A stretch of 63,840 nucleotides of DNA from Acetobacter persici JCM 25330 (GTDB taxonomy: Bacteria > Pseudomonadota > Alphaproteobacteria > Acetobacterales > Acetobacteraceae): positions 1-63,840 of the forward strand of contig NZ_BAJW01000012.1 of NCBI RefSeq assembly GCF_000613905.1. The letters run 5' to 3'. The position numbers and the translations under genes are program-made. Below the pieces are notes generated by a model. The model did not search any database, had not been told where the DNA came from, and worked only from the letters and a program-made list of their open reading frames with translations. Shown here piece after piece: positions 1 to 9,859 of the stretch; the stretch's first letter is position 1, and every line of letters begins with the position of its first letter.

Positions 1-316
1 CCTGTCCAGCGCTGGCCGCCGATGCGCCCGCCGCAGTCTGTGACCGATCTGCGTCAGATCCCGCAGCGTCTGCATGCTGGGCCGCCTGAGCGACATACTG
101 CCCGAGCGCGGAAGACGATAGAGCATTATCCAGATCGTCCGTCCGCACGACGTCATCAGGCATACCCGCGTCGACAATGGCCGCCGGGGAGGCGAGTTTA
201 GCCTCGTTCGCAAACACGCCAAAAATACCGTCCGTCTGCGCTACTGCGTCAGCAGCAGGCAACGACGAGAGCGGCGCACCACTGGCTGTGGTGTCCGTTG
301 CATTAGTCCCGCTCAT
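1..316 (-). CDS. Phage tail fibre-like protein, N-terminal part (runs off the window)
   Basis: An open frame starts at ATG 316 and runs without a stop past position 1, so only about 105 residues are visible. GGAG lies 5 nt before the ATG, and the previous gene stops at 328, 11 bp upstream. The visible part has a Ser/Thr/Pro-rich start, then a low-complexity stretch of Ala, Asp, Gln and Ser typical of the coiled stalks of tail fibres. It is the most distal tail gene seen, which fits a fibre or fibre-linked protein. The exact family cannot be named from this fragment. Confidence 0.6.
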   Translation of the reverse strand, partial: MSGTNATDTTASGAPLSSLPAADAVAQTDGIFGVFANEAKLASPAAIVDAGMPDDVVRTDDLDNALSSSALGQYVAQAAQHADAAGSDADRSQTAAGASAASAGQ

Positions 317-327
317 GGGGTCTCCAG

Positions 328-852
328 TTATGCGTAGAGGTAGGGTTGGCCGCTATTGTCTGTCAGGATTGATCCGTCCGGCAGCCTGATGGCGTTAGGG
401 GGGACCGGGGTGCCGTCCGGGAGGGTGGGCGCGGCCAACGGACCTGATGCAGCAAGGGTGTTTGTGATGGCCAGCGATACCGGAGCACTCCATACCCGAC
501 CCTGCTGAGTGGTGAGGCTGACATGTAGCGTCTGCACGGTCCCCGGCTGGCCGCCACCTAGAAATAAAACAGGCGTGCCAGATACCAGTGACACCCATGA
601 GATAGTCAGATCTGCCTGATCTCCTGTGGCAGTTAAGACAGATGCAGCAACATGGGCGACATAATCCGTTGTGCCAGCAAGCCATTGCTGGGGGCACAGT
701 CCATAATCCAGATTATCTGCACTGGATTTAGGCTGCAGTGTGAGCTGAGGGGAAGGTGTTGGCCCCAACCCCCGCAACCTCTGTGGAGCAGGTATAGAGA
801 GCATACGCGCAGCAGCAGGCTCCCACCCGGGGGATAGGATGGGAGAAATCAT
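328..852 (-). CDS. Phage tail-region protein of unknown family
   Basis: 174 residues, start ATG 852 chosen because it overlaps the stop of the upstream gene in an ATGA. The second half is rich in beta-forming residues and Thr/Val/Gly, with a segment (SWVSLVSGTPVLFLGG) followed by a Thr/Gln-rich strand pattern resembling Ig-like or adhesin-like appendage domains. The C-terminus is a Pro/Asp/Gly-rich repeat-like tail. It sits between two fibre-region genes. A fibre accessory or baseplate decoration role is inferred from position only. Confidence 0.55.
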   Translation of the reverse strand: MISPILSPGWEPAAARMLSIPAPQRLRGLGPTPSPQLTLQPKSSADNLDYGLCPQQWLAGTTDYVAHVAASVLTATGDQADLTISWVSLVSGTPVLFLGGGQPGTVQTLHVSLTTQQGRVWSAPVSLAITNTLAASGPLAAPTLPDGTPVPPNAIRLPDGSILTDNSGQPYLYA

Positions 853-1499
853 GCCGGGGCCGCAGGCAGCGTGGTGCTGGCCGTGTCTGTCCCGTCCGCA
901 ATGGCCTTCAGCGCGGTCTGGTAGGTAATCCACGCCTGCGGCACTGCAACACCCATGGATCCATAATTTGCCCAGGTCGCAGAGGCCGCTGCTGTAAGCG
1001 CGTTTGTTGCCTGTGTAGCAAGTGGCACGGGGGGTGCGGGCGGCGTATAATCAATAATCTTGCCATCCTGCACCCCCCGTCCGGTCGGCAGACGGAAGGC
1101 TTTTGTATCCGCCCAGTCCTGACTGGAAACAGCAATCAGCGCAGTGGCGGCCGGAACGCTGGTAACGCTGGACAGTGTCCATGTGTCATACCATCCCGTC
1201 ACGCTTGTGGGCTGCGCCGCCGTTGTGTCATAGGCAGCATAATACCGGGCCGGATAGAGCAGAGCGCCACCCTGCACCCAGATGGCCTGAGCCCCCTGCG
1301 TCAGTGCCCACTGGTCTTCAGTAAGCGCGATCATCGTTGCCGCTGCAGGGAGATTTTGCACCACAGTCTGCACAGACTGGACGTCATACAGCGCTGTTAC
1401 CTTCGTAAGGCCTGCCGCTGTCGTATCGTAAGCAGCGTAATATCGCGCAGGCCATGCAGCAGCAATCACCGCTGCACCAGTGAGAGGTGCTGTCGTCAT
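849..1499 (-). CDS. Tail fibre-region protein with an internal duplication and chaperone-like C-terminus
   Basis: 216 residues. The ATG at 1499 overlaps the tail fibre stop (TAATG). Residues 17-82 and about 83-148 are two copies of one unit, each opening with PARYYAAYDTTAA and containing a Trp-Ala-x-Thr segment, a 66-residue period. The C-terminal part (about residues 180-205) has a W-x-x-Y-x-x-A-L pattern like phage tail fibre assembly or tail assembly chaperones. The likely role is fibre maturation or a fibre tip, inferred from this pattern and from being the gene after the fibre. Confidence 0.6.
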   Translation of the reverse strand: MTTAPLTGAAVIAAAWPARYYAAYDTTAAGLTKVTALYDVQSVQTVVQNLPAAATMIALTEDQWALTQGAQAIWVQGGALLYPARYYAAYDTTAAQPTSVTGWYDTWTLSSVTSVPAATALIAVSSQDWADTKAFRLPTGRGVQDGKIIDYTPPAPPVPLATQATNALTAAASATWANYGSMGVAVPQAWITYQTALKAIADGTDTASTTLPAAPA

Positions 1500-2735
1500 T
1501 ATCTTGGTCCGATCGCAATAACGGTAAGTGTCGCAGCATCAGTGCTGCCAGCGGTTGAATTGCCGTGCACGGAGACAGCAATGTCAAAACCCGTGGCGTC
1601 CGGCGTCGTATTGTTGGAAAGCGAGAAAGACCGGCTCTGGCTGTTATCATTGCCATTGAATACCGGCACTGCTGCCCCGGAAAACGCCTCAGGGTAAGTG
1701 ATCCTGTGTGAATTCGTGCCGTTTGTCGGCACAGATACAACAAAACGCTGGATCTTGCTCCCGTACGGCAGATTGATCACCTGACTATCAGATGTGGAAA
1801 AATCTGAAGCATAGGTGGACGATGGCACGTAGCTGGAAAGGTCGGACGTGTAGGCCACGTCTCCATAAGCAGAGTCATTTGCCCTTGCACTGCGGGATAC
1901 CAAAATATCTGGAATTACCCCCGGATGCGACGCCCATAAGAAGCGTAAAATTGGTGCCGACATGCTCCTGCAATTGCACCCAGGCCGTGCCGCCGCGCCC
2001 CTCAGATGAGGATATAAAAGCCGGGTAGTTGATATAATCACCAGTATTGGCACTACTTGGCGTGCCAGATGCCGTAATGCCGCTAAAACTTTTGACGGTC
2101 AGCGGTCCCGTCATCGTATCGCCAGACTTATCGACCTTTTGACCAATACTGGTTTGCAGATTGCTCTCAACAGTCGTGGCGCGGGAGATTTCCGCCTGCA
2201 ATCCCGAATAGGATGCAACCTGAGTCCATGTCCCGGATCCATCCAGAAAGGACGGTGTTTTTGTGCCACCATCTATTGTCGCACTGACAATCCCGCCGTT
2301 CGTGCCGCCGTTGTTTGCAACAAACTTGCTATTCGCCCATGCCTGAGTAGCCAGCACACCGTAATAGGTGCCTGCGATATAGGCAGCCAGCCCGTTGGTG
2401 CTGTTACCAATATTGATTTTGTCAGATGTCAGGCCAGTAACGCCGCCCTGTTCCACCGGCGTGAACCCAACAGCCGCTTCTGACGCGCCTGCAGCAATTT
2501 TCTTATCAATCGCTTTGTTGAGCAGGGTATTATCATTACGGTCAAGCGTAATGCCGGCCTGCGTAATAACGGTCGCAACTTCCGTCTGCATGGCATTCCA
2601 CGCATAGGCTGGGAATGGCGTTCTGGGAGTTCCCTTAGATGGGTCTCCATCTGTTGCATAGCCGGGCGTGCCTGTCTCCGGCGCTGTATCTGCATCCGCA
2701 GCCGTTACAGTGTTGGGGGCAATCAGGAAGTCCAT
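1499..2735 (-). CDS. Phage tail fibre protein (frame broken near 1899)
   Basis: The frame from ATG 2735 gives a fibre-like protein (MDFLIAPNT start, Asn/Gly/Thr-rich shaft, then a KVDKSGDTMTGPLTV motif typical of phage tail fibres) and stops at 1875. The C-terminal part is in another frame and ends at 1499. Dropping one base at 1899 joins them as GIPQ-ARANDSAYGDVAYTSDL, giving about 411 residues. The C-terminal part is a beta-rich tip with Asn and Ser runs. Whether the break is real or a base-calling error cannot be told here; many genes in this window have the same problem. Confidence 0.75.
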
Positions 2736-2738
2736 TTG

Positions 2739-3287
2739 TCACCCTGTATAAGTAAAAAATACATTTGTTCCTGCCTGAGAAAGCCGCCGCAGTTCATATT
2801 CCAGGACTGTATGATCATTTTCGGCAGCATCATCGACTGTTACCAGGTAATCAAAATTCCACCCCTCACCGCCAAACTCTGATCCGAAATCCATACCGAA
2901 ATAAAATGCACTATAAGGCGTAATAGTAACGTTATATCCAAGAGTTTTTGCATATTGTGTAAGATATGAAACCGAGCACCCCTCTGTTCCGGTCAATCTG
3001 GCGACAACCTGAGATTGTTGCTGCTCCAGCGTTTGCGCTGAAGATGCTACAGGGTCCGGCAATGCAAGGGTTTTTTGCCATTCTGGCAGCAGTTCATCCG
3101 TGGTTGCCGGGAAGGCATCTTTGAGCAAATTTGCTGCGCGGTCACTATTACGCGCAAAGGTCTTGCCCCAGATATTAGCCAGATGTGCCGGAATTCCATC
3201 AATGTCCCGCGACCAGATGGGGCCAGTCGGCAAAAGCCTGAGAAACGCCTGACCAAAATCAGAAAAAGAGAAATTAGGCGCAGGCAT
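2739..3287 (-). CDS. Mu gp48 / YmfQ-like baseplate protein (DUF2313)
   Basis: 182 residues. The N-terminus has the family pattern F-x-x-L-LPTGPIW followed by a segment on the numbers of residues and equations typical of the YmfQ/DUF2313 family (LLPEWQKTLALPDP; TLEQQQSQVVARLT). GGAG lies 9 nt before ATG 3287. It directly follows the baseplate J gene, as gp48 follows gp47 in Mu. The protein is thought to close the baseplate wedge near the fibres. Confidence 0.85.
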   Translation of the reverse strand: MPAPNFSFSDFGQAFLRLLPTGPIWSRDIDGIPAHLANIWGKTFARNSDRAANLLKDAFPATTDELLPEWQKTLALPDPVASSAQTLEQQQSQVVARLTGTEGCSVSYLTQYAKTLGYNVTITPYSAFYFGMDFGSEFGGEGWNFDYLVTVDDAAENDHTVLEYELRRLSQAGTNVFFTYTG

Positions 3288-3289
3288 AT

Positions 3290-4407
3290 TTATGTCTCCA
3301 GCGTCAGCATTCCGAGAGACGGCATAGAAGAAATGCTGTTTGCCACTATAGGCGCTGATGGAGAGGCGATATTGTAGCGCTCAGACCAATAGCTGCGATG
3401 GCCTCCTGCCACTGATTGGGGGAGATCGTCACCCCCGGTCCAGACACACGCTCAAACATGTCCTGCAAAGCGGCAGTTATCAGATTTTTGTTATCCGCCG
3501 TATTATTGGACCCAAGATCTGAAATGACAAAATCTGTTGGCTGCAAAGCAGGAGACATGATGAGGACCAGAGGAGTGGCAGGCTGCTCATCCCACAATGC
3601 ATTGGCAACTCTGAGCTGGTCTCCCGTGGCCGTGGTATAGCGCCACTCTTGTGTTGCGCAGCCGTTGCTGCCCTGTGGCAGGCCGCCCTGCGCAGCGTTT
3701 GCGGCATCCAGCATGACGTAGACCACGACGCTGCCTGTGCCAAACCCATTCCGTACTACCCATGCACGGGTAACGCCAGAGACGGCCAAAGCCCACTGTT
3801 TGTAATCAGCCTCCGTGCCGATACGCTCACTGTCCTGATACGCTCCCAGGACGCGGGTGCGAAAGTCATCCTCAGTCTCTATATCGGCACCCCCGGTAAA
3901 GGGGGCGGACACAGTGCCCATTGTCTGGATACCGGGGACGGGGCTTGAGAGTGTCACCGTAGCCCCTGCCGGCACATTGCCCGCTGAGCCTGTGGTGGTA
4001 CATGTGGCAGGAGCAACCGTCTGCCCATTGGCTGTGACACTGTCGGCCGTTGTGGTTGCTGTCAGGCCACCCGTCAGGATAATGCTGGTTCCGGCCGGGA
4101 CAATGTTACTACCGGTTGCCGTAAATGTAATGGCTGAAGACGATGCCGCGGTGGGCGCCTTGCGGATGACACCCTTGAGCGCCCCCCATGCAGCCAGCCA
4201 CTCACCTGTTGCCGTCCATGGCACGGCCTGCTTGGCGATCCAGTCCAGATACCCATAATGCAGCCATGCGAGCCCCGCGAGCGTCATGGAGAGGACATAG
4301 AGGACAGAAAACCGCAGCATGGAGGACACGCCGGGAATACCGCCATCCAGCACATCCTGCTGAGCCTGCTGCCGCAACTGCGTCAGTGTTGGTCGCGCGT
4401 AGGGCAT
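3290..4407 (-). CDS. Baseplate protein J (Mu gp47-like), frame broken near 3370-3400
   Basis: Start ATG 4407 overlaps the stop of gp46 (TGATG) and gives the family N-terminus MPYARPTLTQLRQQ. The main frame ends early at 3346 with a non-family tail. In the next frame the sequence reads ERYNIASPSAP and on to ...LGMLTLET, with a stop at 3290-3292, which is the usual J-like end. One missing base in 3370-3400 reconciles the two, for about 372 residues. The mid part contains the Gly/Thr-rich baseplate J insertion. It forms the baseplate wedge of the contractile tail. Confidence 0.85.
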
Positions 4408-4907
4408 CAGGTCAGGCCCTCCCAGGCCCATGAATAGTAAAACTGTTGCGCGGCATTACTGCCGGGCTCTGTCATCGTGACAGAGAACCGCAGTGTCGGC
4501 GTTTTGGTACTGGCCCACGTGGCAGTAACGGAAACGGCAGCAGCCACGCCATCATCCATCAGCCATTGGAGCGCCTCAGTGCATATGGCCTCAGCCTCCC
4601 GCAGTGTGCTTGTCTGGCCAGCTTTGATGGCCCGCTGTAGCTGCCAGAGGCGTGACCCTATGGGTTCCTGAGCAAAGGCATCCCCCCACCATCCGCGCCG
4701 GTCATTATGGTTTGACCCGGCGGCATCTGGTGCTGCGGCCATGCCGACAGCCTGATCCAGACTACTCAGGGTCTCGGGGGCGACCCGGTCACTAAACAGG
4801 CTGACCATGATGGCTGTGCGCAGGGGATTATCCAGAGCAAGATCACCATTCTGGACAGACCAGTCTCCTAGAGCCTGCTCATTATTCCAGATAATTGCGA
4901 TATCCAT
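4407..4907 (-). CDS. Mu gp46-like baseplate protein
   Basis: 166 residues. It contains the family features of phage GP46: a start with a D-x-x-x-x-W region, LRTAIMVSLFSDRVA, a DRRGWWGDAF motif, then the helical LWQLQRA segment and a closing beta region with Thr-rich strands. The order gpV, gp46, gp47, gp48 on this strand matches Mu. It lies 24 nt after the repaired end of gpV. Confidence 0.88.
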   Translation of the reverse strand: MDIAIIWNNEQALGDWSVQNGDLALDNPLRTAIMVSLFSDRVAPETLSSLDQAVGMAAAPDAAGSNHNDRRGWWGDAFAQEPIGSRLWQLQRAIKAGQTSTLREAEAICTEALQWLMDDGVAAAVSVTATWASTKTPTLRFSVTMTEPGSNAAQQFYYSWAWEGLT

Positions 4908-4931
4908 CAGGATTTTTCTTCCCTTTGAGCA

Positions 4932-5438
4932 TCAGGAGGATGGTTGGTCACTGTATCCACTACCGCGCTGCACACCGCTATGGCGATGCGTGGATAAGGC
5001 GATGTTACCCGCCTTGCATTCCTGAGCGGAAACCGTACCGCTGACATCGAGGTCACCATCACGCGCCTTTCCCTGCTGAGGGTTTTATCAAGATGGTGCC
5101 GTCTTCTTGCATTCTGATCTGCGAGCCGCTTGGCGGATGGAATACGCAGACTTCTCCTGGCTTCAGATCTTTGGGCCTGTTGCGCTGGTCTCCGCTGGCG
5201 ACAGCCACGCCGCGGGCCCGGTCTCCGGCCTGAAACAGGATAACGAGATCTGACCCCGGCACTGGCCGGCTGGCAAAACCGTAATCCTGCACAAAAGGCA
5301 CGTCGCTCCGCATTTCCCCCGCCGCAAGCGCTACCTGCACAGTGGGGTTGATGGCTGCTCGTTTGTGTCCGCTGTCTGGCGGCCTATCCCCAAAGCCATG
5401 GCAACCCGGCGCGCGGTGCGCTGCACCAGATTGACCAT
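4932..5438 (-). CDS. Baseplate spike protein V (Mu gp45-like), two compensating frame breaks
   Basis: ATG 5438 has GGAGG upstream and follows the hub stop without a gap. The first frame (MVNLVQRTARRVA) stops early. The core (LAAGEMRSDVPFVQDYGFAS, then the G-x-x-x-x-V-x-x-x-x-Q-x-N-R-P-K-D-L segment) lies in a second frame, and the typical tail (DGDLDVSGTVS to HRHSGVQ) is back in the first frame with a stop at 4932. One missing base at about 5362-5364 (an A run on this strand) and one extra at 5071-5073 restore 168 residues. The protein forms the membrane-piercing spike. Confidence 0.8.
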
Positions 5439-6634
5439 TCAGATATCCTCCTGCGCGACGGGAGTTTTATCCGCCCCGGCATCACCTATACTGCTACTGG
5501 CTGCGGCAACTGCCTCATTCGACTGCATCGGCAGCAGGAGAGGCTCAGGCTTAAAGGCCTCTGGCGGCATCAGGGTTATTTGAGCGCGGCTGCCATCTTC
5601 GCCACGCACAAACTCAACCTCAGCTATCAGCCATATCTGGCCAATCTGCCACGACTTGCGCTTGATGCGCACCAGAGTGTTGGGTGTCCAGAGCTTTCCG
5701 CTTCCATCGCGCCAGCTATCACAAACGACATCAATCACCTGAGAGCGGCCATACCGACGGGCAACCTCCCACTGCACACGCTGTTTTGCGACGGCGTAGT
5801 CTGCATCTCCCAATTCAACAGGAATCAGCAGAGGGCGGGATCTGGTCACACCGGGTCTGTCGCTACAGCATTGACCGGGTCTGATACGGCCTGCATCTGT
5901 GAGACGTAATCATCACTATCTGGCGGGGTGAACAGAACAACAGGGTTCTGGATGATGGCACGGACTTCTGAAAATCGCCCGCGCAAAGAGCGACGGGTGG
6001 AAATATGCTCTATGTTTTTTCCTTCTTCCAGGCTCCCTGAGGCCTGCGTTGCGCCTACTGGCGAAAGCAGGACAGTTCCATCTGGCTGATCATAAAAAAT
6101 GCAGCCAGCCAGACGACAGACACGCTCCATCACCTCATAAGCAGTTTCTGAAAGAATGACAGAAAACTGCTGGATGTCTGTATTGCCTGCCCCTTGCGTG
6201 CTGGTGACCGTAACACCCCGCGGGCGGCTGACCTGCTGGCAGATGGCCAGAGCGTTGGTGCTGGACATCTGGTACGTTGCAAATTCGGCAGAACACTCGA
6301 CCAGATCAATGGAGAGAGAATCAATTTCCATCTCCATCAGATTTCCGTTGCTGTCTGTATCCGTCTCCACCACGCTGACGTAACCCGTGATGACAAGATC
6401 TTTGCCGATGAGGACCTTGCAGCGCATGCCAGGATCTACGCTGAGCGTGTAGCCTCCGTCCGGCTGATATTCGGTAAATGCGATCCGGGCTGTGGATGGC
6501 ATAACCTCCAGCCCCATCCGGATGGACACATTCTGCCAGCCGCTGATGGTCATACCCGCAACATATACAGAGACTTCGTCCTGATCTTCCCCATTCCAGC
6601 CCATAAAATCTGAGATATCAGATGCAATACTCAT
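5439..6634 (-). CDS. Baseplate hub protein P (Mu gp44-like), frame broken near 5851
   Basis: Two adjacent frames, 6634 to 5846 and 5849 to 5439, are the two halves of one phage gpP-like hub. The N-terminal half has the hub fold (strand-rich, with GYVSVVETD, then a SVDL-like segment). The second starts at the family motif TRSRPLLIPVE and ends in the SNEAVAAA region. Adding one base in a short G run at 5851 reads DPGVTRSRP and gives about 398 residues. ATG 6634 overlaps the previous stop (ATGA). It links spike, tube end and baseplate. Confidence 0.85.
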
Positions 6635-7932
6635 GCAGACAGAGCCTCAAAGCTGGTGGGCATAAATGCAGGATGCACCGGGTCTGCCCGCATGATCAGA
6701 TCCGGTGCGCGTGTTGCGTCCGCATAGACCTGCTGACCGAGTACAAGCGCTGGCAGGCAGGCATTGCGAGTAATGGTAATCTGATCCGGCAGGCGGCTGG
6801 CCCGCTCTGAAAGATCCTGTGTCACCTGCACCCGCAATGCCCGCAGGGCCTGCCATGTGGCATCATCTCCTGCGTCTGCTGCTGTCAGTGCCTCAGCATC
6901 CAGCAGTTCAGCCACCTGCAGGCGCAAGGCCTCAGCCTCCTGCGATGAGGTAGGTTGCCAGTCTGCGCAGGCCTGCGCGATGGACGCCAGAGCTGCGCGG
7001 CGGCACAAGGCGGATACCGCGCTGATCAGTGTTGATATGGCAGCCCCGATGGGGGCTGTGGTCTGGCTGCTATCCGGGCTGTAAACCGTGAGTGGCAACA
7101 GGACTGATAGCTGAGTGCCGGGATCAGAGACAGCTTCGCGCAGGCTCTCCGGGATCGTGAGGATGACAGTCGCCAGATCTGCCGGTGTGGTGGTGGTTTG
7201 CAGACTCTCTATCAGGCTATCAAGTGACGCTGTTTCAGCGCTCAGAGCGGACCAGACAGACTCAACTGTTGCCGTTGGAACCGTTACCCCGTTATTGCCC
7301 GCGGTATACCGGCCATTATTGCCCGGCAGCGTTGCGATAGACGCCCCCATAACAGCAGGAGAGCGGATAGCTGATGCGGCCGATGCGGCCCATGTCGCAG
7401 ATGCGGCTTTGCCTGCGGTAATAGATGGTGCGCCCACAGACCAGGCAGAGACAGCCTTACCCGAAAAATCAGAGGTTGCAGCAACCTGCATGGCAATGGC
7501 TGATGCTGCCACCGCAGCATCCAGAGCGGTTTTAACAAGGGATGTGAGCAGATTGCGCTGCTCCAGCAGCTCAAGCTGGATATCAATAACGCCCGTGACG
7601 CCATCCCGCTCCCGCCACTCGAACGACATGAGGGCTGCACGGATAATGCCAATTGTGGGATGCACAAGCAGGCCGGGCCCTTTGGACTCAGCAGCATCCG
7701 CAAGTAGGTCTCTCTGTACATAGCATGTTGCGCCGCACAGAAACCCGGTGATGCGATAGAGCCGCCCCTTACGCCCCAGATCTTCCACCCATGGCGTATC
7801 CCGATAAGGATAATCATGGACGGCCTGCTTGCGACCGGCCTGCCCGCCGTTGCCCATAACAACAAACGGCACGCCACGATACGACCCCTGCAGGAATTCC
7901 CCCGCCAGTGTTGAGAGGCTGCCAAGTTGCAT
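6631..7932 (-). CDS. Phage DNA circularisation protein N (Mu gp43-like)
   Basis: 433 residues. Residues about 12-105 match the DNA_circ_N pattern: F-x-x-G-S-Y-R-G-V-P-F, a G-R-K-x-x-x-H-D-Y-P-Y-R motif and a D-L-G-R-K-x-R-x-Y segment. The rest is Ala/Thr-rich and helical. It sits between the tape measure and hub P, where gp43 lies in Mu. In Mu the protein is a tail component despite the family name. Frame is intact. Confidence 0.88.
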   Translation of the reverse strand: MQLGSLSTLAGEFLQGSYRGVPFVVMGNGGQAGRKQAVHDYPYRDTPWVEDLGRKGRLYRITGFLCGATCYVQRDLLADAAESKGPGLLVHPTIGIIRAALMSFEWRERDGVTGVIDIQLELLEQRNLLTSLVKTALDAAVAASAIAMQVAATSDFSGKAVSAWSVGAPSITAGKAASATWAASAASAIRSPAVMGASIATLPGNNGRYTAGNNGVTVPTATVESVWSALSAETASLDSLIESLQTTTTPADLATVILTIPESLREAVSDPGTQLSVLLPLTVYSPDSSQTTAPIGAAISTLISAVSALCRRAALASIAQACADWQPTSSQEAEALRLQVAELLDAEALTAADAGDDATWQALRALRVQVTQDLSERASRLPDQITITRNACLPALVLGQQVYADATRAPDLIMRADPVHPAFMPTSFEALSA

Positions 7933-7935
7933 TCT

Positions 7936-9859
7936 TTATTGTCCTACGGCTGTGCTTTCCGGGTCCATGGCTCTCTGCTGGGTTACAGAACGCACCTTAA
8001 GGCCGCTGCTTTTGCTGCTGGCCTTTGCTGTCACTCCATGAGGTCCCGTTGTCGTAACGTGGAGATCCAGCAGCATTGCCTGATATGGGTCAGACCCCGC
8101 GCCAGCCGCTGCCGGAACGCTGGCGGCGGGAGCTGATAAGTACTGCCCCCATTCTCGGCCCCGAGACCCACGCTTTCTCATTTCCTCAAGCTGCGTAGCC
8201 TGATTTTCACCGGGCCGGAAATAATCAAATGAGGCAAGTGCCGCCGCGGCCTGCGCAGAAGACGCTCCATGAATGGCTGTGCCAGCATCTTTTTCTGTAT
8301 GGGACAGTTCCCATGCTGAAAACTTTAGCTGGTCCTCAAGAGATGAACCACGGATATCCCGCCCCATAATGCGGCGGAAATCATCCTGGCGGGGTTTATG
8401 CCACTGCCCAATACCGTAAGCGGTATATTGACCGTTGACCTTGTCGCCCTGAATATTTGGGTCAAACCCGCTTTCAGCATCAAAGTTTGCGACCAAACCA
8501 GCCGCCTGATCCGCTGAGAAGCCATTCCTCTGAAAAAACGCCTGTATCTTTCGGCCTGTCGCCATTTTTTCAGATGTAGCATAGATGCCGCACGATGATC
8601 TGCCTCCTGATCCTCGTATGACTTGCCAAAGTGGTCTGTGTGCTTTGAAAGCCAGTCGCCTATCCAGCCTGTTTTGCTGACATCATAAGTCATAGCTGCC
8701 GCTGCGGCGACACCACCAGCTACACCGATTGCGGTCAAAGCACCGGCCACCCCTGACAACGCTGCTGTCAAAAGAGCAATTTTTGCCAGCACAGAAACGC
8801 CCCAGAGAGCCCCCATACCTATAGCAGCATCTTGAGCTGCTTTCCGCCACCCGCCAAGATAGTCTACAACATCTGAAATGCTGTGCATGACACCGAGAAC
8901 GCCATTTTTAATCTGGTCCCAGCCGCCATCTTTCAGCCACTTGACTACCTGCCGGACATATCCTGCAATGTCCTGTGCTATCCATTTCCGGTTGGCTGCG
9001 ATCCACTCTGCCATCTGATGAATGACAGGTGTCAAGGCAGGTTCAACTGCTTCTGCGATACTAAAACCGAACCCGCGAACTGCAAGTTCCAGTTCCGTTT
9101 GCGCTTTTTGCAGGCGAGCAGAAGCCTCAGCACCTTTTTCATTCATCACGCCGTATCGTCTCGCCAGCTCTATATTCTGGCGAAACTCACTGGCGGATTG
9201 CTGAAAGATCGGGAGTAACCCCTCCCCTGCTTGCCCAAAAATTTTCATGGCAGCAATGGTCTGGGCTGCCGGGTCTTTTATCCCCCGGATTTATCAGCGA
9301 TACGGCCAAAGAGTTTTTCAGGTGATGATGAGGCGACCTCTTTCATGCTGATTCCGAGCGCCTGAAACTGAGCAGCAGCCTCTGGGGCGAAACCGTGCGG
9401 TATCTCCCATTTAAGCTGGGAAAGCTGCCCCATAGCGCCCGTCATGGCGTCTGCTGAGCCGCCGGAAAGCCGGGCGGCATTCTGCAGGGCCATCAGACGG
9501 CTGACAGGCATCCCCATGGAGCGCGCTGTCGTCCGCATTTTTGTGCCAAAATCTGCCCATGCTGTGGACAGACGATAAATACCGGCAAGTGTTGTCGCCC
9601 CGGTTATGGAGCCCAGCACAGGAACAATACGACTGACCGAGCGGAATGCATCAAGCGTTCCACGCCCCAGCGCGCCCATAGCATTACGAACGCGCGTCAG
9701 ACCGGTGAGGTCAGAAAAGCGACGCATAGACCGGGTGACGCGCAGGACGGGTGCCTGGATGGCAGCCATTTTATTGTTGAAATTATCTATGGCTCGCATG
9801 GCCTGCTGGGCCCGCACGCCAATAGTAATCTGTGCGCTAGTTGTTGCGACTGCGCCCAC
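7936..9859 (-). CDS. Tail tape measure protein with C-terminal lysozyme-like domain (two frame breaks)
   Basis: Three consecutive frames fit one 641-residue tape measure. The first (ATG 9859) is a helical Ala/Met/Arg-rich start. It shifts at a C5 run, 9282-9286, into DPAAQTIAAMKIFGQAGEG. A second shift at a T6 run, 8565-8570, leads into a phage tail lysozyme-like domain (GRKIQAFFQRNGFSADQAAG, then the FDAESGFDP and YGIGQWH motifs). One base added at each run makes everything continuous. The middle holds a hydrophobic helix region. The tape measure sets tail length and the C-terminal domain probably opens the peptidoglycan. Confidence 0.85.
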
